A DNA stretch of 64,000 nucleotides from the NCBI RefSeq assembly GCF_018128245.1, contig NZ_CP072378.1, forward strand, positions 186,001-250,000. Direction: 5' to 3'. How positions within the stretch are numbered: the stretch's first letter is position 1; every line of letters starts with the position of its first letter. This DNA comes from Leptotrichia sp. oral taxon 221 (GTDB taxonomy: Bacteria; Fusobacteriota; Fusobacteriia; Fusobacteriales; Leptotrichiaceae). Both the position numbers and the translations under genes were made by a program. This document shows, in pieces, positions 36,166 to 44,687 of the stretch. The notes beneath the pieces are model-generated. The model was not told the origin of the DNA, did not search any database, and saw nothing but the letters and a program-made list of their open reading frames with translations.

Positions 36166-37221
36166 ATGAGAATTTTGAAAGAAGTAATTGATAAAATAGT
36201 TCCAGCGAGTGAAGAAAGAATGCAAAAAAAGGCAAAGGAATTAAATTCGATATTGAAAACGCCTGATGGACTAGGAAAAATGGAAGAATTGGCAATAAGA
36301 TTGGAAGGAATGCGAGAAAATTATTTTCCTATGAAAAAATTAGTGCTAGTGATAGCGGCGGATAACGGTGTTGAGCGAGAAGGTGTTAGTAAATCGAAAA
36401 GAGTAATAACTCAATATGTAGTTGAAGCGATGTTGAATAAAAAATCTTCGATAAATGCGTTATCAAAAGTATTTGATAGTGATGTAAAAGTTGTAGATTT
36501 GGGAATCGATGAAACAACAGACACAAAAAATGAGATTGATTTATTTGGAATTATTGACAAAAAATTGATGGAAAATGGAACTGAAAATATTGTGAACGGT
36601 CCAGCAATGACTTATGAAACAGCAGTAAAGGCAATTGAAGTTGGAATAGAAATGGTAGATAAATTTGTCAAAGAAGGCTATAATTTGTTTGCAACTGGAG
36701 AAATGGGAATTGGAAATACGACAACAAGTAGTGCGATTTTAAAGGTATTTACTGATTTTTCGTTAGATAATATCGTTGGGTACGGAAGTGGAATTGATGA
36801 TAAAACTTTGGAGCATAAAAAAAACGTAATTAGAAAAGCGATTCAAAATAATGATATCAATGAAAAAGATGCGATTGATGTTTTAGCAAAAGTTGGAGGA
36901 TTAGATATAGCTGGAATAGTTGGAATATTTTTAGGATGTGCAAAAAATCAAGTTCCTGTCGTAATAGACGGTTTCATTTCAGCAGTGGCAGCCTTAATTG
37001 CCTTCAAAATTTGTAAAAATTCCAGAGATTATATGATTGCTTCACATTTAAGCGAAGAACCTGGAATGAAATATATAATGAGAGAGCTAGATTTAGAGCC
37101 ATCACTATTCATGAAAATGAAATTAGGTGAAGGGACAGGAGCAGTAACGATGTTTCCAATTATTGAGGCTTCTTGCCAAATTACAAAAAACGTAAGAAAA
37201 TATCCAGAATTAAATATCTAA
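36166..37221 (+). CDS. cobT: Nicotinate-nucleotide:dimethylbenzimidazole phosphoribosyltransferase
   Basis: A 351-residue CobT that activates the lower base of cobalamin to alpha-ribazole phosphate. Family landmarks are TPDGLGKMEELA, the glycine-rich GEMGIGNTTTSSA and the final LGEGTGAVTMFPIIEA, which holds the catalytic Glu region. It sits next to cobC, whose product acts on the following step. Confidence 0.95.
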   Translation: MRILKEVIDKIVPASEERMQKKAKELNSILKTPDGLGKMEELAIRLEGMRENYFPMKKLVLVIAADNGVEREGVSKSKRVITQYVVEAMLNKKSSINALSKVFDSDVKVVDLGIDETTDTKNEIDLFGIIDKKLMENGTENIVNGPAMTYETAVKAIEVGIEMVDKFVKEGYNLFATGEMGIGNTTTSSAILKVFTDFSLDNIVGYGSGIDDKTLEHKKNVIRKAIQNNDINEKDAIDVLAKVGGLDIAGIVGIFLGCAKNQVPVVIDGFISAVAALIAFKICKNSRDYMIASHLSEEPGMKYIMRELDLEPSLFMKMKLGEGTGAVTMFPIIEASCQITKNVRKYPELNI

Positions 37222-37244
37222 AATTAAAGAAAGAAGGTAATAAG

Positions 37245-37859
37245 TTGAAGTTATACATTGTAAGACATGGACAAACAGAGTGGAATGTTTTAGAAAAATT
37301 CCAAGGACAATTGAATTCTCCTTTAACAGAGGCGGGAATAGAGAAAGTTAGAAAAACAGCTGAAGAATTGAAAAATATAGTTTTCAGCAAGGTTTACACA
37401 AGTCAAGTTGGGAGAACAATTGGTACGGCGGAAATCATTTTGGAGCATAATAAGAACCAAATTGAAAGAGAAGATAAATTAGAATTGAATAAATTATACG
37501 AATTAAATGAAATTTATTTTGGTGAGTGGCAAGGACAAACTTTTGCTGAAATTGAAAAAAAATATCCAGAGCAATATCATAATTATTTTTATGATGTAAA
37601 AAAATATGATGCTAAAACTATTGGTGGAGAAGAATTAAAAGATGGATTGGATAGATTTTTGAAGGGATTAAATCAAATTGTTTCAGAAAATAAAGAAGGA
37701 AATATTTTGGTTGTAACTCATGGAACAGTATTGGAATTATTTTTTAATTACATTCAAAATGTTGAGGCACATGATTTAGACGAGAGAAAATTAATTGGAA
37801 ATGGAGAATATAAAATCTTTGGATATGAAGATGGGAAATATTTTGAAATTGAGAAATAG
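37245..37859 (+). CDS. cobC: Histidine phosphatase, probable alpha-ribazole phosphatase
   Basis: A 204-residue histidine phosphatase with the RHG motif in YIVRHGQTEWN and a second His in VVTHGTV. The name cobC is inferred from its place directly after cobT; the family also contains sugar phosphatases and phosphoglycerate mutases. The start is taken as TTG 37245, which has GAAGGT upstream. A longer frame from ATG 37173 would overlap cobT and add an atypical basic tail. Confidence 0.8.
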   Translation: MKLYIVRHGQTEWNVLEKFQGQLNSPLTEAGIEKVRKTAEELKNIVFSKVYTSQVGRTIGTAEIILEHNKNQIEREDKLELNKLYELNEIYFGEWQGQTFAEIEKKYPEQYHNYFYDVKKYDAKTIGGEELKDGLDRFLKGLNQIVSENKEGNILVVTHGTVLELFFNYIQNVEAHDLDERKLIGNGEYKIFGYEDGKYFEIEK

Positions 37860-37937
37860 TTGAAGGATAATTGAAAAACAGGAAAAATTGAGAAAATTAG
37901 AAAATATATAATGGAAAGAGAATAACAAGGAGTGAAG

Positions 37938-38720
37938 ATGATTTGGATTGTTGGAGGAACAAAAGATTCTAGAGATATTTTGCAAAAATTAGTGGAAGAG
38001 AAGAGAGAAGATAACATAATTGTGAGTACGGCAACTGCCTATGGTGGAGAATTATTGAAAAAATATACTTCAGATGAAACAAAAAATATTCAGGCGATTT
38101 CGGAAAAATTGAATGAAGAACAGATGAAAGAGCTGATAAAGGATAAAAATATTTCGTTGATTATTGATGCGAGTCATCCGTATGCTATAAATGTGAGTAA
38201 CTCTGTTATAAAGGTGACAGAAGAATTGGGTATAAAATATGTTAGATTTGAGCGAAAAATGTTGGATTATGGTACAGAAAATGTTGTAAAATTCGATACG
38301 CTTGAAGAAATTAATGATTATGTGCGACAATTTGAAGGGAAAAATATCTTAAGTACAATGGGTTCTAACAATTTAGGCGAAATAAAAGAAATGTCAGAGA
38401 AAAATAATCTTTATGTTAGAATTTTACCAACGACTGCTTCGATTCAAAAGGCAGAAGAATTAGGATATTTACCATCGAAAATAATCGCAATTCAAGGACC
38501 AGTTGACAAAATAATGAATGTTGCTACACTGAAAAGCTACAAAATCGATTATTTAATTACGAAGGAAAGTGGAGCAACAGGCGGTGAAGCAGAAAAAGTG
38601 GAAGCATGTAAGGAATGTGGTGTGATGGTTCTTGTGTTAAAGAGACCTTTTGTACCTTATAAAAATATTTTTAATGATGTTGATGAGTTAGTTGAAAATT
38701 ATGATAAGGAAATGGTGTAA
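37938..38720 (+). CDS. cobK: Precorrin-6A/cobalt-precorrin-6A reductase
   Basis: A 260-residue CobK/CbiJ-family reductase with the N-terminal nucleotide-binding IWIVGGTKDSRDI and family stretches DASHPYA and YLITKESGATGG. It reduces the corrin ring in cobalamin synthesis. AAGGAG lies 6 nt before ATG 37938. It is the last gene of the hemL-cobT-cobC-cobK cluster. Confidence 0.92.
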   Translation: MIWIVGGTKDSRDILQKLVEEKREDNIIVSTATAYGGELLKKYTSDETKNIQAISEKLNEEQMKELIKDKNISLIIDASHPYAINVSNSVIKVTEELGIKYVRFERKMLDYGTENVVKFDTLEEINDYVRQFEGKNILSTMGSNNLGEIKEMSEKNNLYVRILPTTASIQKAEELGYLPSKIIAIQGPVDKIMNVATLKSYKIDYLITKESGATGGEAEKVEACKECGVMVLVLKRPFVPYKNIFNDVDELVENYDKEMV

Positions 38721-38742
38721 TAAAAAGTTTGTAAAAATAAAA

Positions 38743-38782
38743 AAGAGAGAAATTAAACTTTCTCTCTGTCAATTTCTCTCTT
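38743..38782 (+). terminator. Stem-loops after cobK with alternative pairing
   Basis: AAGAGAGAAATT (38743-38754) pairs perfectly with AATTTCTCTCTT (38771-38782). The same left arm can pair instead with TTTCTCTCT (38759-38767). The hairpin sits between convergent cobK and the minus-strand metal-binding gene. T-runs are weak, so termination is likely but not certain. Confidence 0.55.
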
Positions 38783-38893
38783 ATTAGGCGTGATTATTAT
38801 GTTAACTATTTTTGTTCTTGTAATTTCTTACAAGTTGAGTATAACATAAATGTGTAGTAAAATCAATATCAAAATTTATTCACGTAAAATCAA

Positions 38894-39121
38894 TTAAGCC
38901 TCGTCAATTTCTTTAATATCAGTTACATTAAAGTGACCAGAAGCATTAATTAAATTAGTTAAAACTTTGTTATCAACATCGTTACTCAAATAAACTTTAG
39001 CACTTTTGTCATTTAAGTCAACATCTACTCCTTCAGTTTCTATTAAACCGTATAAAGCATTTTCAACTTTAGCAGCACAATTATCACATTTCATTCCTTC
39101 AATTTTAATAAGTTTTTTCAT
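38894..39121 (-). CDS. Heavy-metal-associated (HMA/CopZ-like) protein
   Basis: A 75-residue ferredoxin-fold metallochaperone with the metal motif GMKCDNCAAKVENAL. It probably carries copper(I) or another soft metal. The start is the ATG at 39121, with GGGAGG upstream on the minus strand; a longer frame lacks this. No P-type ATPase lies beside it. Confidence 0.85.
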   Translation of the reverse strand: MKKLIKIEGMKCDNCAAKVENALYGLIETEGVDVDLNDKSAKVYLSNDVDNKVLTNLINASGHFNVTDIKEIDEA

Positions 39122-39244
39122 TTTAGAACCTCCCAAATTTTTTCTTATGTTCATTATATAACAAAAAAAATAATATTTCAACAAATATTTGTATATACAG
39201 ATAGATATTTTTTTAATTTTATACTTGTTTTTTTTAGAAAAAAG

Positions 39245-39273
39245 TTGAAAAGAGTATTGTTTTGTGATAAAGT
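39245..39273 (+). promoter_or_regulatory. Promoter before methyltransferase gene
   Basis: TTGAAA and TAAAGT are separated by 17 bp, with TGn before the -10. Confidence 0.5.
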
Positions 39274-39342
39274 TTCATTAAGAAAATAAGAATAAAAATT
39301 TTTATAAAAAATAAATTTTTAAAGAAGGAAGGAGATGAAAAA

Positions 39343-39969
39343 ATGAATCATTATTTTTCAGAAAATCCTGAGATAAAATCACAAAAAAAATTGATAAAAT
39401 ATACGATTGAAGGGGAAAGATTTGAGTTGACGACAGACAACGGTGTTTTTTCTAAAGCAAAAGTGGATTTTGGAACAGATTTGATGTTAAAAACATTTAT
39501 AAAATTGAATAAAAATTCAAAATTTGAAGGAAAATCTGAATTTAAAGTGTTGGATATTGGCTGTGGATATGGAGTGGTTTCTGTTGTGATGAAGGCATTT
39601 TACAAAGGAATAACACTTGTGTCATCAGATGTTAACGAGAGAGCTTTAGAGTTGACGAAAGAAAATTTGGAAAAATATCATGCGAAAAATTTTGAAGTTG
39701 TGAAGTCATTTGCGTTTGATGAAATTAAAGAAAATTTTGATGTGGTACTTTCAAATCCACCGATTAGAGCTGGGAAAGAAACAATTTTTAAAATATATGC
39801 ACAGGCTTATGAGCATTTGAATGAAAATGGAGAATTTTACTGTGTGATCCAAACAAAACATGGTGCTAAAAGTACGCAAAAAAAATTAGAAGAAATTTTT
39901 GGAAATTGTGAAACAGTAACAATTGACGGTGGATATAGAATTTATAGATCAAAAAAAGAGAAAATATAA
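39343..39969 (+). CDS. Class I SAM-dependent methyltransferase (RsmC-like)
   Basis: A 208-residue protein with motif I VLDIGCGYGVVSV and motif IV SNPPIRAGKE. The NPPI sequence marks N6-adenine or N2-guanine methyltransferases, and the layout is that of the single-domain RsmC/YbxB family that modifies 16S rRNA. The exact target base is not shown. AAGGAAGGAG lies before the ATG. Confidence 0.85.
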   Translation: MNHYFSENPEIKSQKKLIKYTIEGERFELTTDNGVFSKAKVDFGTDLMLKTFIKLNKNSKFEGKSEFKVLDIGCGYGVVSVVMKAFYKGITLVSSDVNERALELTKENLEKYHAKNFEVVKSFAFDEIKENFDVVLSNPPIRAGKETIFKIYAQAYEHLNENGEFYCVIQTKHGAKSTQKKLEEIFGNCETVTIDGGYRIYRSKKEKI

Positions 39970-39991
39970 TAAAAAAAATGAATGAAAAAAT

Positions 39992-40020
39992 TTGACAATC
40001 AAAGTAAAATATGGTATATT
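39992..40020 (+). promoter_or_regulatory. Promoter of flavodoxin gene
   Basis: TTGACA and TATATT are separated by 17 bp, with TGn before the -10: one of the strongest promoters in the window. Confidence 0.75.
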
Positions 40021-40080
40021 TAGTCATAATTAATTAAAGATTGTAAAACTTCTTAAATAAATAACTGGAGGATTGATAAT

Positions 40081-40575
40081 ATGTCAAAAGTAGGAATTTT
40101 TTATGGAACAACAACAGGGGTAACAGAAGATATCGCTCATAGAATAGCAGATAAAATTGATGGAGCAGATATATTTAATATCGATGGAAACGAAGATAAA
40201 TTAAATGATTACGATGTGTTACTTTTAGGAGCATCAACTTGGGGATTTGGAGATTTGCAAGATGACTGGCAAACAGTTTTAGACGAATTATCAAACCTTG
40301 ACTTAAAAGGGAAAAAAGTAGGATACTTTGGAACAGGAGACCAAGGAACATTCGCTGATACCTTTATCGATGCATTAGGAATTATAAATGATGAAATCAA
40401 AAAAACAGGAGCTACAATAATCGGACAAACAAGTACAGAAGGATATGAATTTTCTGAATCAAGAGCCGTTGTAGATGGTAAATTTTTAGGATTAGTTGTA
40501 GATGAAATTAATCAACCTGATTTAACTGATGAAAGAATTGACGCTTGGGTAGAAGAAATTCAAAAAGAGTTATAA
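40081..40575 (+). CDS. fldA: Flavodoxin
   Basis: A 164-residue long-chain flavodoxin. The FMN phosphate loop is FYGTTTGVTE, and the flavin-stacking regions ASTWGFGDLQDDW and GTGDQGTFADTF follow. It is a one-electron carrier that can replace ferredoxin. Aromatic Trp and Tyr positions are conserved. It is monocistronic, with its own promoter and tandem terminators. Confidence 0.93.
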   Translation: MSKVGIFYGTTTGVTEDIAHRIADKIDGADIFNIDGNEDKLNDYDVLLLGASTWGFGDLQDDWQTVLDELSNLDLKGKKVGYFGTGDQGTFADTFIDALGIINDEIKKTGATIIGQTSTEGYEFSESRAVVDGKFLGLVVDEINQPDLTDERIDAWVEEIQKEL

Positions 40576-40644
40576 TTAAAACGAGTCTATTTAAAAGACG
40601 ATTTATAAATATGATTTTAGATATATTATATATATAACTAAAAT

Positions 40645-40669
40645 AATCAATTTTCACAAATTGATTTTT
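40645..40669 (+). terminator. Terminator of flavodoxin gene
   Basis: AATCAATTT pairs with AAATTGATT around TCAC, followed by T. Confidence 0.75.
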
Positions 40670-40675
40670 CTCTCC

Positions 40676-40707
40676 AAAAAAGGCATTTTAAAAAGGATGC
40701 CTTTTTT
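40676..40707 (+). terminator. Second terminator after flavodoxin gene
   Basis: AAAAAAGGCAT pairs with ATGCCTTTTTT. It lies just 7 bp behind the first terminator. Confidence 0.85.
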
Positions 40708-40728
40708 AATTTTTAGAAAATAAAATAA

Positions 40729-40757
40729 TTGAAAAAAATTCTTAAAAATGGTACTAT
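40729..40757 (+). promoter_or_regulatory. Promoter of ComM-like gene
   Basis: TTGAAA and TACTAT are separated by 17 bp, with TGn before the -10. It overlaps the longest reading frame of the next gene, which supports the later start at 40786. Confidence 0.65.
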
Positions 40758-40785
40758 TAAAAAAACATTAAAAATAGGAGGGGTT

Positions 40786-42321
40786 ATGGCTATAAGTGTT
40801 TTTAGTTATAGTTATTTAGGCGTTGAATCGTATATTGTTGAAGTTGAGGTTGATTTATCTAATGGATTGCCAGTGTTTAATATTGTAGGAATGGGAGATT
40901 TGGCAATTTCAGAAAGTAAGGAGCGGATTAGAAGCTGTTTTAAAAATATTGGAGTTGATTTTCCGATAAAAAGAGTGTTAGTAAATTTGTCACCAGCGAA
41001 TATTAAGAAAAAAGGGAGTCATTTTGATTTAAGCATTTGTGTGGGAATAGTTGCAAATTTGGGGATAATTGGTAATATCGAGAATTTGAAGAAATATTTG
41101 ATAATTGGGGAGATTTCTTTGAACGGTGAGGTAAAATCAGTTAAAGGTGTCATTAATGCGACAATTTTGGCGAAAGAAAATAATTTTAAGGGAGTAATTG
41201 TTCCGTTTGAGAATTATAATGAGGCGAGGTTAATTGAAGGAATTGATGTAATTCCAGTAAAATCAGTGGTTGAGACGTTGAAAATCTTGAATGAAGAGAT
41301 TGAAATTGAAGATTATGTGGAAAAAATGAAATGTGGGATTAGTGCGGTTCAAAAAAATGAAGAGATTGAGAGAAATGAGAACTTTGAGGAGAAATTAGAT
41401 TTTTCTGATGTGAAAGGACAGTTTTTAGCTAAAAGAGCGATGGAAATTGCTGCGGCTGGGGGACATAATATATTTTTGATTGGGGATCCTGGCTCTGGGA
41501 AGTCAATGTTAGCTAAAAGATTAGTAACAATTTTGCCAGATATGTCGAATGAGGAAATTATCGAAACAACAAAAATTTACAGTGTTTCAGGACTATTGAA
41601 TGAGGAAAATCCGATCATTTCTAAAAGACCGTTTAGGAATCCACATCATTCTTCTACACAAGTTTCTTTGGTTGGAGGTTTGTCGAGGGTTGGTGAGATT
41701 ACTTTGGCATTGAATGGAGTTTTTTTCATGGACGAATTGGCAGAATTTGCGAGTAAAACTTTGGAATCATTGCGCCAACCTTTGGAGGATGGGAAAGTAA
41801 CGATTTCTCGAGCGGCAGTATCCGTTGTTTATCCTGTAAAAAATATAACTGTTGCAGCTTCAAATCCTACTCCAAGCGGATACTTTAGTGATGATCCACT
41901 TTGTATTGATAGTTTGCGAGAAATAAAAAGTTATGAGAAGAAATTTTCAGGACCGTTTTTAGATAGAATGGATTTGTATGTGGAGATGAGGAGATTAAAA
42001 AAAGAAGAGATTTTTTCAAAGGAAGAGTCGGAAAGTTCTGAGGAAATAAAGAAAAGAGTGGAAAAGGCTCGGAAAATTCAGAAAAAACGATTTAAAACAG
42101 AATTGTTAAATGCGAACATGAGTAAAAGACAAATTGTGAAATATTGTAAAATTGATAAGGATACTCAACAAATTTTTGAAAATGCGAGTGAAAAGATGAA
42201 GTTATCGGCGAGAATGCACGATAAGATTTTAAAGGTTTCACGAACAATTGCTGATTTGGAAAATTCAGAAAATATTGAGATGGAACATTTGCTGGAGGCA
42301 TTAAATTACAGAAAAAAATAG
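40786..42321 (+). CDS. comM: YifB/ComM family Mg chelatase-like ATPase
   Basis: A 511-residue AAA+ protein with an N-terminal Lon-protease-like (ChlI) domain, then an ATPase domain with Walker A GDPGSGKSML and Walker B FMDELAEF, then a C-terminal helical domain. ComM is a branch-migration helicase used in natural transformation in Vibrio and Haemophilus; many non-competent bacteria also have it. ATG 40786 has AGGAGG upstream. Confidence 0.9.
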   Translation: MAISVFSYSYLGVESYIVEVEVDLSNGLPVFNIVGMGDLAISESKERIRSCFKNIGVDFPIKRVLVNLSPANIKKKGSHFDLSICVGIVANLGIIGNIENLKKYLIIGEISLNGEVKSVKGVINATILAKENNFKGVIVPFENYNEARLIEGIDVIPVKSVVETLKILNEEIEIEDYVEKMKCGISAVQKNEEIERNENFEEKLDFSDVKGQFLAKRAMEIAAAGGHNIFLIGDPGSGKSMLAKRLVTILPDMSNEEIIETTKIYSVSGLLNEENPIISKRPFRNPHHSSTQVSLVGGLSRVGEITLALNGVFFMDELAEFASKTLESLRQPLEDGKVTISRAAVSVVYPVKNITVAASNPTPSGYFSDDPLCIDSLREIKSYEKKFSGPFLDRMDLYVEMRRLKKEEIFSKEESESSEEIKKRVEKARKIQKKRFKTELLNANMSKRQIVKYCKIDKDTQQIFENASEKMKLSARMHDKILKVSRTIADLENSENIEMEHLLEALNYRKK

Positions 42322-42338
42322 GATATGAACTTTAAAAG

Positions 42339-42347
42339 TGCTATAAT
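42339..42347 (+). promoter_or_regulatory. Extended -10 promoter of ogg gene
   Basis: TGCTATAAT about 34 bp upstream of the start; the -35 is poor. Confidence 0.45.
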
Positions 42348-42380
42348 ATACTTAAAGATTATGGGATTGGAGAATTTTTG

Positions 42381-43085
42381 ATGGGAGATAAAAATTTAAA
42401 AAATAAAAACTTGGAAAATCAAGAATTTGAGAGCAAAATAAATAAAGAATTGAATGAGGAAATTTTAGGGATTTATGGAAAGATAAAAAAGGATATTTCA
42501 AAGGCAATTTCAGGATATAAAAAGGCGTGGAGAGGTACAGAAAAAGAGGTTTTTGCAGAAATGGCATTTTGTATTTTAACACCACAGTCAAAGGCGAAAA
42601 ATGCTTGGCAGGCGATAACGACTTTAGTGGAAAATAATTTGCTTTATGAAGGTTCAGCAGAAGAAATTGTGGAATATTTGAATATTGTGAGATTTAAGAA
42701 TAATAAATCGCGATATTTGGTGGAATTTAGGGATTTGATGACGGAAGATGAGAAATTACAGCCGAAAAAAATCTTGGAAAGTAAAGGTAATACTTTTGAA
42801 AAGAGAAAGTGGATTTTGAAAAATGTTAAAGGTATGGGACTAAAAGAGGCAAATCATGTTTTGAGAAATTTAGGATTTGGTGAGGAAATTGCGATTTTGG
42901 ATAGGCATATTTTACGAAATTTGCAAAGATTGAATGTTATTGAGGAAATTCCAAAAACATTGACAGAAAAGAAATATTATGAAATTGAAAAGGCAATGAA
43001 AAAGTACTCGGAATATTCTAGGATAAAAATGGATGAGCTTGATTTGGTGTTGTGGTACAAGGAAGCTGGAGAAGTTTTTAAATAA
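42381..43085 (+). CDS. ogg: Ogg-type 8-oxoguanine DNA glycosylase/lyase
   Basis: A 234-residue HhH-GPD base-excision enzyme resembling the Ogg2 family of Thermotoga and archaea. The hairpin reads VKGMGLKEANHVLRNLG, where the lysine would form the Schiff base, and the catalytic Asp is in AILDRHI. It lacks the C-terminal iron-sulfur cluster of endonuclease III. The ATG at 42381 has GGAGA at 7 nt. Confidence 0.85.
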   Translation: MGDKNLKNKNLENQEFESKINKELNEEILGIYGKIKKDISKAISGYKKAWRGTEKEVFAEMAFCILTPQSKAKNAWQAITTLVENNLLYEGSAEEIVEYLNIVRFKNNKSRYLVEFRDLMTEDEKLQPKKILESKGNTFEKRKWILKNVKGMGLKEANHVLRNLGFGEEIAILDRHILRNLQRLNVIEEIPKTLTEKKYYEIEKAMKKYSEYSRIKMDELDLVLWYKEAGEVFK

Positions 43086-43091
43086 AAATGA

Positions 43092-43120
43092 TTGAAGAAA
43101 CATTTTAAACTTGCTATAAT
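43092..43120 (+). promoter_or_regulatory. Promoter of trxA-galE
   Basis: TTGAAG and TATAAT are separated by 17 bp, with TGC before the -10. Confidence 0.7.
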
Positions 43121-43152
43121 GAATTGTAAATTAAAATATAGAGGTGGAAAAA

Positions 43153-43494
43153 ATGAGTAAAGTGCTTAATTTTACACGGAAAGATTTTGAAAGGGAGCAA
43201 AATTTAGGTAAAGGATTAATTTTAGTCGACTTTTCAGCAAATTGGTGCGGACCTTGTAAAATGCTAGAAAAAGTATTGAATAATTTATCTGGACGTGTAG
43301 ATTATAGAATAGCCAGAATAAATGTTGATGAAGAAAGTGAGTTAGCTTCAGAGCTTAAAATTAAAAGTTTACCATCTATGATGATTTTGAAAGATGGGGA
43401 AATCATTGAAAGACTTACTGGTTTTATGGAAGATGATGAAATTGAAAAAATAGTAAAGAAAGTTAGAAAGAGGGAGAGTATTACGAATGAGTAA
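43153..43494 (+). CDS. trxA: Thioredoxin
   Basis: A 113-residue thioredoxin with active site WCGPCK and the cis-proline region LPSMMI. It is a cytoplasmic disulfide reductant. The start ATG 43153 follows GAGGTGG; an upstream GTG is less likely. The stop overlaps galE by 8 bp. Confidence 0.92.
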   Translation: MSKVLNFTRKDFEREQNLGKGLILVDFSANWCGPCKMLEKVLNNLSGRVDYRIARINVDEESELASELKIKSLPSMMILKDGEIIERLTGFMEDDEIEKIVKKVRKRESITNE

Positions 43495-44515
43495 AACAAT
43501 TTTAGTACCTGGTGGAGCAGGGTATATAGGTTCACACACAGTTTTAGATTTATTAAAAAAAGGATTTACACCAATAATTGTGGATAATTTTAGTAATTCT
43601 ACAAAAAAAGTAATTGGTATTTTGGAAGAATTGTCAGGAGAAAAAATAAAATATTATGAATTAGACGTTAGAAATAAAGAAGGGTTAAGAAAAATATTTC
43701 AAGAAAATAAAATTGATGCAGTAATTAATTTTGCTGGATCAAAAGCAGTTGGAGAATCAGTTGAAAAACCACTAATGTATTATGATAACAATTTATTTGG
43801 AATGGTTACTTTACTTGAAGTAATGAAAGAATTCAATGTAAAAAATATCGTATTTAGTTCATCAGCTACTGTTTACGGTGTTTCTGAAAAAGTTCCTTTT
43901 GTGGAAACTGATCCGATGGGAGAAGTTACAAATCCTTATGGACGTACAAAAGTAATAATCGAACATATTTTAATGGATTTGGCAAAATCTGACAATACTT
44001 GGAATATAATTGCTCTTAGATATTTCAATCCATTAGGTGCTCATGAAAGCGGAAGAATTGGAGAAGATCCAAACGGAATTCCAAACAACCTTTCACCTTA
44101 CATAACTCAAGTTGCAGTTGGAAAATTGGAAAAATTACATATTTTTGGAAATGATTATGATACTCCAGATGGAACTTGTATAAGAGATTTTATTCATGTA
44201 AATGATTTGGCGGCAGGACATTCAGCAGCATTAAATTATTTATTTAATAATGAAAATCTTGGTTTTGATGCGATAAATTTAGGAAGTGAAAAAGGTTACA
44301 GCGTTCTTGAAATTTTAAGTAATTTTGAAAAAGCTGTTGGAAAAGAAATTCCTTATGTAATTGACGGAAGAAGAGCTGGAGATATTGCAGTCTGTTATGC
44401 AGATGCTTCAAAAGCTAAAAAATTATTAAATTGGGAAGCAAAATATACAATTGAAGATATGTGCCGTGATTCTTGGAATTGGCAAAAGAAAAATCCAAAT
44501 GGATTTAAAGATTAA
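43487..44515 (+). CDS. galE: UDP-glucose 4-epimerase
   Basis: A 342-residue extended short-chain dehydrogenase that interconverts UDP-glucose and UDP-galactose. It shows the NAD loop GGAGYIGSHT, FSSSATVYG and the catalytic YGRTK. It is coupled to trxA by an 8-bp overlap, an unusual partner. A TnpB element begins soon after its stop. Confidence 0.95.
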   Translation: MSKTILVPGGAGYIGSHTVLDLLKKGFTPIIVDNFSNSTKKVIGILEELSGEKIKYYELDVRNKEGLRKIFQENKIDAVINFAGSKAVGESVEKPLMYYDNNLFGMVTLLEVMKEFNVKNIVFSSSATVYGVSEKVPFVETDPMGEVTNPYGRTKVIIEHILMDLAKSDNTWNIIALRYFNPLGAHESGRIGEDPNGIPNNLSPYITQVAVGKLEKLHIFGNDYDTPDGTCIRDFIHVNDLAAGHSAALNYLFNNENLGFDAINLGSEKGYSVLEILSNFEKAVGKEIPYVIDGRRAGDIAVCYADASKAKKLLNWEAKYTIEDMCRDSWNWQKKNPNGFKD

Positions 44516-44536
44516 TTTATTTAACAAAAAGATAGC

Positions 44537-44565
44537 AAGAAGTTTCCGACTTCTATAAGTGGGAG
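44537..44565 (+). repeat. Left-end hairpin repeat of TnpB element
   Basis: AGAAGT/ACTTCT encloses TTCCG, followed by ATAAGTGGGAG. It is nearly identical to the right-end repeat 45864-45891. Confidence 0.8.
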
Positions 44566-44687
44566 ATGAATTGCTTTTTTTGCAAAAAAAATTGAAAAAA
44601 GGATACATCCATGATAAAATTTTTGTATAAAATATTGAGGAGAAATCATTAAAAATAATATTCAAAATCAAAAGGAGGTGTAATTTT

